Assembly (NCBI GenBank): GCA_016207825.1
Contig: JACQZI010000042.1
Location: 1-17,211 of the forward strand
Length of the DNA: 17,211 bases
Direction: 5' to 3'
Source: Planctomycetota bacterium
GTDB lineage: Bacteria > Planctomycetota > MHYJ01 > JACQXL01 > JACQZI01
Position numbers and translations under genes: made by a program. The notes below the pieces were generated by a model, which was not told the DNA's origin, made no database searches, and saw only the letters and a list, made by a program, of their open reading frames with translations. Within the stretch, counting starts at the first letter, position 1. The number at the start of each line of letters is the position of its first letter. Positions 13,373-17,211 of this stretch are shown piece after piece.

Positions 13373-14602
13373 ATGAAACCTTATTCAACAACCCTGATAG
13401 CAGTTATACTTCTCGCGGTGATAAGCTTAATCAGCACTGGAGCTAACGGATGTTTTGGCAATAGCAGCAGCGACAAAGATACCAAGGCTGGAAGCAGCCC
13501 CGGCGCGGCGCCGACGGCCAGTGCAATCAGCCCGGCTTCCGGCTATAACGATTTGAATACCACTGTCATGATTACCGGCACGAACTTCGCCAATGGCGCA
13601 ACGGTTAAGGTCGGGGGCGTTTACGCATCCAATGTCACGGTGATTTCATCAACTTGCATCACCGCAACTATAAATTACGGATTAACCGGGGGAACCGTTT
13701 ACAATGTTCTTATTACTAATTCGGATTCACAGTCCGCCACGCTCGCCAATGCCTTTACGGCAATGGCTCCGCCAACCGAATGGACTAAAGATGCCGACCT
13801 TATCTGGAATTGCGCCGCCGTATCCGAAGCCCTGACATCTAGCTGCACTATTTTGATTACCGACACCAATAAATACCGGATATATTTTACGGCGCCGGGC
13901 GGGCTCTGGAGCAGCCTCTCGGACGACGGGGCTAATTGGGAAACGCCGGTATTTACAAATATCAACGACGTGGGCGCGACGAACCCCGCGGTCATCAGGC
14001 TGAAAAACGGGACATACCTCATGATTTACGGAATCCAAACGGCTATGCCCACCACGGAAAGATTATACCGGGCAATCTCTAACGACGGCATAACTTTTGC
14101 CAAACAGGGAGTAGCTTTGGTTGCGGATGCAGGAGAAGATGATTTCGTTTCGGTTCCGGATTTAATTTATATCACCGATACCAGGTTAAGAATGTATTTC
14201 GTAGCTGACCCGGTTGATAGCAATGTCCATACCGCATATTCTGATAACAACGGTATCAACTGGACCAGGGAAGGCGCGATAAGCATAACCGGCGGACCGA
14301 CCGGAGGCCAAACCAATGACCCTGACATAATTGAACTTGCTGACGGGACGTATCAATTCTTTTTCACCACTCCACCAGCCGGACAGGCAATCGGTGATTT
14401 AAGAATACGCTCAGCGGTTTCAACTGACGGAAGGAATTTTACCCTGGAATCAGGCAGCAGGGTTACGCCCGCAGGAGCGGTCACGGCAATAATGGACCCT
14501 GATTGTATCTTAATTAAAGGAACTGTTGACCAATACAGGATTTATTACGGGGCAAACAAAGGAGTCAATCCTGATGATTTGAGATCAATAACTTTGCCTT
14601 AA
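13373..14602 (+). CDS. Secreted IPT/TIG and beta-propeller protein
   Basis: A 409-residue exported protein. A hydrophobic signal segment (about 7-22) is followed by ANGC (C27) and a Ser/Gly/Asp-rich linker, suggesting a lipoprotein although the lipobox is not canonical. Residues about 48-129 form an IPT/TIG domain (SAISPASGYNDLNTTVMITGTNFANGATVKVGG). From about 136 comes a repeated-blade domain with Asp-rich turns (SDDGANWETP, SNDGITFAKQG, SDNNGINWTREG, STDGRNFTLESG) and DPDII/DPDCI strands, as in sialidase-like or five-bladed glycosidase propellers. Catalytic residues cannot be assigned, so carbohydrate binding or hydrolysis is only inferred. AAAGGAGAAAGC precedes the ATG. The gene ends four bases from the stop of the convergent Crp/Fnr gene. 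Confidence 0.83.
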   Translation: MKPYSTTLIAVILLAVISLISTGANGCFGNSSSDKDTKAGSSPGAAPTASAISPASGYNDLNTTVMITGTNFANGATVKVGGVYASNVTVISSTCITATINYGLTGGTVYNVLITNSDSQSATLANAFTAMAPPTEWTKDADLIWNCAAVSEALTSSCTILITDTNKYRIYFTAPGGLWSSLSDDGANWETPVFTNINDVGATNPAVIRLKNGTYLMIYGIQTAMPTTERLYRAISNDGITFAKQGVALVADAGEDDFVSVPDLIYITDTRLRMYFVADPVDSNVHTAYSDNNGINWTREGAISITGGPTGGQTNDPDIIELADGTYQFFFTTPPAGQAIGDLRIRSAVSTDGRNFTLESGSRVTPAGAVTAIMDPDCILIKGTVDQYRIYYGANKGVNPDDLRSITLP

Positions 14603-14606
14603 CCAA

Positions 14607-15311
14607 TCACGGTTTGATGCCGGCGGCAACCTGCTCAAGCTTCGTTTTATTAAGAATAGTTATCTTATTGCCTTTTATCCCGACAACCTTTTTGGATTTA
14701 AGCTTGCTGAATGAACGGGAAAGCACTTCGCTGACCGTGCCTAATCTTGATGCCAGCTCCTGCTTGGAAGTAGGAAGCTTTATCTCTTTATTCCTTCCCA
14801 AGGCGGATAAATCCAAAAGATACTTTGCCAGCCTTGCCGGCACTTCTTTAAGCGAAAGCTCATCAATGATAGAAACCATGTGCCTTAAGTATCTCGCCAT
14901 GGAAGCGAGCATATTGAGCGAAAGCTGTGGATTTTCTTTTACCAGGCGAATGATATCATTCTTAAAGATAAAGAAAACCTCGCTATCAACCATGGCTTGC
15001 GCGCTTGCCGGGGAACGTCCGTTTGTAAACGCCGCCGCCTCGGCAAAACTCTCGCCCGGATATATAATATGTATAATCTGCTCCTTACCGCCATGGGAAA
15101 GCTTATAGACCTTGACCTTGCCTTCAAGCACGATATAAAAGCCGTCCAAGGGCTGGTTTTCAGATATGATGGCTTCATTCTTATTAAACTTACGCCGGAT
15201 AACCAAGCGGCTTACGCGCTCCAAATCCATACCGTTAAGCCCGGAAAAGAGCGGCACGGATTTCAATATCCGCTCGTAATCCTTGGTGCACATGTAACAG
15301 GGATTAGTCAT
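14607..15311 (-). CDS. Crp/Fnr family transcriptional regulator
   Basis: A 234-residue regulator: cyclic-nucleotide-type beta-roll (about 20-125), dimerisation helix (about 130-155) and winged helix-turn-helix (about 178-222). The recognition helix reads SEVLSRSF with E195, S198 and R199, the E..SR signature that in FNR contacts TTGA/TCAA half-sites. The perfect TTGACTTAAGTCAA palindrome upstream of the ferredoxin operon fits this. The only cysteines are C5 and C8 (CYMC), so a standard four-cysteine FNR cluster cannot form in one chain. The effector is unknown; nitrosative, redox or low-oxygen signals are plausible. No ribosome-binding site precedes the ATG, and the predicted transcript is nearly leaderless. 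It overlaps promoters with the divergent VanZ-like gene. Confidence 0.88.
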   Translation of the reverse strand: MTNPCYMCTKDYERILKSVPLFSGLNGMDLERVSRLVIRRKFNKNEAIISENQPLDGFYIVLEGKVKVYKLSHGGKEQIIHIIYPGESFAEAAAFTNGRSPASAQAMVDSEVFFIFKNDIIRLVKENPQLSLNMLASMARYLRHMVSIIDELSLKEVPARLAKYLLDLSALGRNKEIKLPTSKQELASRLGTVSEVLSRSFSKLKSKKVVGIKGNKITILNKTKLEQVAAGIKP

Positions 15312-15322
15312 ATTACGAAAAT

Positions 15323-15352
15323 ATTATAATAATCATCGGGGATTTGTATAAT
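15323..15352. promoter_or_regulatory. Back-to-back promoters, Crp/Fnr and VanZ-like genes
   Basis: A perfect TATAAT lies on each strand: minus at 15328-15323, plus at 15347-15352. Each predicted start lies only 3-5 bases before the respective ATG (15311 and 15362). Neither gene has a ribosome-binding site, so both transcripts look leaderless. The -35 of each promoter would fall on the -10 of the other, so the two should compete. The -35 elements are poor matches. Confidence 0.5.
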
Positions 15353-15361
15353 AATTACGCA

Positions 15362-15703
15362 ATGAAAATTATCCTCTCACGATGGCTGCCGTTTGTTTTA
15401 TATGCAGGATTAATATTCTATATCTCCAGCGGGCCGTTGCCGGAAATACCAGGTCCGTTACAGATAGAATATATCGACCTGGTGGCACACGCGCTTGAAT
15501 ATGCCCTCTTCACTTGGCTGGCTTATCGAGCATTTGGCACGATAAAAGCATTGCGGAAGCAGGGCTTATTTATTACATTATTAATATCAATCTTGTACGG
15601 CTTCTCTGATGAATTGCATCAGTATTCTGTCCCGGGCAGGCAGATGGATACCTGGATTTTGTATTTGACACACTGGGGGCGGTTGCGGTGGTGGGGATAT
15701 TAA
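15362..15703 (+). CDS. VanZ-like membrane protein, frameshifted near its end
   Basis: A 113-residue reading of a VanZ-like small membrane protein. Hydrophobic segments lie at about 6-20, 41-58 and 68-83, with family motifs YIDLVAHALEYALFTWLAYRA and GFSDELHQYSVPGRQMD. After TGG (15653-15655) the frame is lost: one missing base restores DFVFDTLGAVAVVGIL, the usual VanZ ending, and continues to a TGA at 15748-15750 (about 129 residues). In that frame the last dozen residues come from a dispersed repeat, and the stop overlaps the next gene start as ATGA. Either a real recent mutation or a sequence error. The start is the ATG at 15362; a TTG at 15344 is in frame but lies before the predicted transcript start. 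VanZ relatives have no firm general function; some affect glycopeptide resistance. Confidence 0.75.
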   Translation: MKIILSRWLPFVLYAGLIFYISSGPLPEIPGPLQIEYIDLVAHALEYALFTWLAYRAFGTIKALRKQGLFITLLISILYGFSDELHQYSVPGRQMDTWILYLTHWGRLRWWGY

Positions 15704-15719
15704 AAATACGCTCTAATAA

Positions 15720-15749
15720 ACCACAGATTACACGGATTAAACAGATATG
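15720..15749 (+). repeat. Period-9 dispersed repeat at VanZ/HEAT junction
   Basis: Three 9-bp units in tandem, ACAGATTAC, ACGGATTAA and ACAGATATG (15723-15749). CCACAGATTACACGGATTAA is, from memory, a common intergenic repeat in genomes of this type. Here it encodes the end of the restored VanZ frame and contains the start codon of the HEAT gene. Confidence 0.6.
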
Positions 15750-16025
15750 AAAAAGATATTGCTGCTTTGTTTGTTCTGCGCTCTTTTTATCTCAACGGCA
15801 ATATTCATAACGCCATACATCAGCGCGCCTTAGGTTACAGCTTAATGACAAAGACCCTGTTGCAAGACTTAAAGCTTTATATTTATTAGCCAAATTAGAT
15901 GATAAAAAATCTATTCCCACATTAATCAAGCTGTTAAGGATACTGATAACAGAATAAGAGGATACACGGTTGAAATACTAGGGGATTTAGAAGCTAAAGA
16001 AGCAACCCCTCAATTAATTGAATTA
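15747..16025 (+). pseudogene. Broken 5' part of a HEAT-repeat protein gene
   Basis: An ATG at 15747 opens a clean 28-residue signal peptide (MKKILLLCLFCALFISTAIF...) that stops at TAG 15831-15833. From about 15820 a different frame gives HEAT-like protein (QLNDKDPVARLKALYLLAKLDDKKSIPTLIKLL), which stops at about 15957. The original frame resumes at about 15936 (KDTDNRIRGYTVEILGDLEAKEATPQLIELL) and joins the open frame at 16026. So one exported HEAT-repeat protein of about 350 residues has been broken by one insertion (about 15815-15830) and one deletion (about 15936). Confidence 0.7.
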
Positions 16026-16805
16026 TTGGAAGATAATTATAATGATTTTGATACGCGATTGTCAGCGGCTAAAGTACTCATTAAATTCGGCATAAAAAAA
16101 GCTATTCCGCAAATCAATAAATTTCTGTTAGAATCAGGTGTAACCTGTTTTATACGAAATGATGTGTCAGGATTACTCGGAGACTTAGGACCCAGAGAAT
16201 TCATTCCCCAATTAACTGAATTATTAAAAGATAAAAACGCCCGAATACGTGAAGGCGCAACTGAAGCTCTTATTAAATTAAAGGCAAAAGAAGCTCTCCC
16301 TCAATTATTTGAACTATTAAAATATGATACTACATCCATTAAGCTCGATATTATTCCGCTTATTACCCAAGTAGAATTTAAAGAAGCAATCCCCCAATTG
16401 ACAGAATTATTAAAAGACACGAATCAATATATGCGAATAAAAACAGTGGAAGCGCTTGCTCAATTAAAAGCAAGAGAATCCATTTCCCAGATTACTGAGC
16501 TGTTAAAAGATAAGTCGCGTTTTTACTGCGCAGGAAAATTCTATGGGGCTCCGGTTCTTGAAGAAACGCTGAAAGCTCTGGTTAAACTGGATGCTAAAGA
16601 ATCCATCCCTAAAATTATCGAGCTTCTGAATGATGATGAGCCGGAAATTCGCGGGCTTACAGCAATTACCTTAGTAGAACTTGGAGCAAAGGATAAAGTT
16701 ACTCAAGAGGTCATTGAAGATATAAAACCTATTTTAAACTGGCATGAAAATTACGCAACCCGCGCTCGCGCCGCGCTGTCCCGATTGGAGGAACCCGAGA
16801 AGTAG
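16026..16805 (+). CDS. HEAT-repeat protein, C-terminal part of a frameshifted gene
   Basis: An intact 259-codon frame of about seven PBS-lyase-type HEAT repeats of 31-34 residues. The consensus is roughly KDxxxxIRxxTxEALxxLxAKEAIPQLTELL (for example about 126-157 and 187-219). HEAT solenoids are protein-binding scaffolds; no enzymatic residue is seen. The apparent start is a TTG without a ribosome-binding site in mid-repeat, so the real start is the broken signal peptide at 15747 and this segment may not be expressed alone. Codons are visibly richer in A/T at third positions than in the neighbouring genes, which suggests foreign origin or relaxed selection. GC-rich repeat follows immediately after the stop. 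Confidence 0.7.
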   Translation: MEDNYNDFDTRLSAAKVLIKFGIKKAIPQINKFLLESGVTCFIRNDVSGLLGDLGPREFIPQLTELLKDKNARIREGATEALIKLKAKEALPQLFELLKYDTTSIKLDIIPLITQVEFKEAIPQLTELLKDTNQYMRIKTVEALAQLKARESISQITELLKDKSRFYCAGKFYGAPVLEETLKALVKLDAKESIPKIIELLNDDEPEIRGLTAITLVELGAKDKVTQEVIEDIKPILNWHENYATRARAALSRLEEPEK

Positions 16806-16807
16806 TC

Positions 16808-16930
16808 CTTCGGGATCCCGATGCGAAACCAAGAAGGCAGCGCCATTCGGGAAAGGAACTGGAGGCGGCTATCGAGGATGCCGCCCCGATAAATCGGAGC
16901 GAGCCTCGCCCCGCTGAAGAGGGGCGGGAG
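16808..16930. repeat. GC-rich hairpin block after HEAT gene
   Basis: Consecutive palindromes: TCGGGATCCCGA (16810-16821), CCGAT-AA-ATCGG (16886-16897) and CGCCCC/GGGGCG (16907-16926). The words TCCCGATG (16815-16822) and ATCGGAGC (16893-16900) also bound insertion 1 in the ferredoxin gene, so this looks like a longer relative of that element. The last hairpin may help end HEAT transcription, but the only T-run (16972-16979) is 46 bp further on. Confidence 0.6.
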
Positions 16931-17211
16931 GATAAGCAAAAGGATAAGATTGAGAATAAGAAATAATAACATTTTTTTTCTTTATGGTTATTCGTCATCT
17001 CAGCAAGGATAACTCTTCGTTAATTCAATGGTAACGATTAATTATTACAAGGGTTGCGCTTCATTGCTTCAGGGGTGTCCCTGCTCTGTTGAATAATTTT
17101 TATAAGTTTCTTCTTTCGGTTTATTAGCTGTTTTACCTCTACGCTATGGCTTTTTCTTTCCGATAACCTCTGCTAACAAACTTAAACAGATTCATTATGT
17201 TACCCTTAAAC
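16931..17211. other. Gene-free right end
   Basis: AT-rich, with no convincing gene. GGATAAG occurs twice near 16930-16950, and a run of T follows at 16972. From about 17040 the sequence is an inverted, diverged relative of the left end of the window. A minus-strand ATG at about 17195 opens only 18 codons and is not supported. Confidence 0.55.
17051..17200 (-). repeat. Inverted diverged copy of the left-end repeat
   Basis: Read on the minus strand, 17098-17079 matches 120-139 at 19 of 20 positions. It is followed, as on the left, by a CCCC-GAAG-CAA-G-AGCG unit (about 17075-17054) resembling the 25-bp repeat at 141-165. Minus-strand 17200-17189 (ACATAATGAATC) matches 9-20 at 11 of 12. The order and approximate spacing are conserved (99 and 90 bp between the two matching words). 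Confidence 0.6.

Noticed and set aside
15533-15550. TTGGCACG...GC as a sigma54 promoter
   Set aside because: GG and GC have the right 10-bp spacing, but the -12 element reads AAGC instead of TTGC and it lies within the VanZ-like coding sequence.
16729-16998. Minus-strand frame over the GC-rich block after the HEAT gene
   Set aside because: It consists of translated palindromic repeat and the antisense of the HEAT gene, with no conserved motif.
17141-17197. Short minus-strand peptide (MNLFKFVSRGYRKEKAIA)
   Set aside because: Eighteen codons with no ribosome-binding site, within a diverged repeat.

Overview
The window reads as chromosomal DNA of an uncultured, moderate-GC bacterium. The mix of MEDS-domain sensors, very long multi-PAS kinases, a DUF6448 protein, a TIG/propeller protein, a small four-helix-bundle gene and many dispersed low-complexity repeats suggests Planctomycetota or a neighbouring candidate phylum. 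This placement is a guess from gene content; no rRNA or tRNA gene was seen.

Left part (1-9220), minus strand: a signalling operon. It runs from a good sigma70-type promoter (9081-9109) through a stand-alone MEDS protein, a 1525-aa MEDS/PAS/GAF histidine kinase, a four-helix-bundle (fhb) gene, an Rcp1-type receiver and a REC-GAF-PAS-AAA+-Fis sigma54 activator. The fhb gene appears to have been inserted: both flanks carry the same AT-rich mirrored repeat, sharing identical 17-bp and 16-bp words. A third copy, at 9602-9702, forms the signal peptide of a lipoprotein gene.

Middle (9224-12588), minus strand: two tandem PEGA-like lipoproteins, and upstream of them a three-gene operon (zinc-ribbon/ferredoxin fusion, cupin, DUF6448). 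Its promoter has a perfect FNR-type palindrome centred exactly 41.5 bp from the predicted start. The ferredoxin gene carries two separate in-frame insertions (about 60 bp each) of GC-rich palindromic repeats.

Right part (12589-17211): a tandem alpha/beta-barrel (Lrp-effector-like) protein diverges from a secreted TIG/beta-propeller protein. That gene converges on a Crp/Fnr regulator whose recognition helix (E..SR) predicts the TTGAC/GTCAA site seen upstream of the ferredoxin operon. Divergent from the regulator are a frameshifted VanZ-like gene and a HEAT-repeat gene broken by two frameshifts. The last 400 bp are GC-rich hairpins plus a sequence that is an inverted, diverged copy of the left end of the window.

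The main theme is repeats that do work in or at genes. Short dispersed palindromic elements supply stop codons, a signal peptide, protein inserts and possibly a leader hairpin. Next to these is a legible FNR-type regulon.
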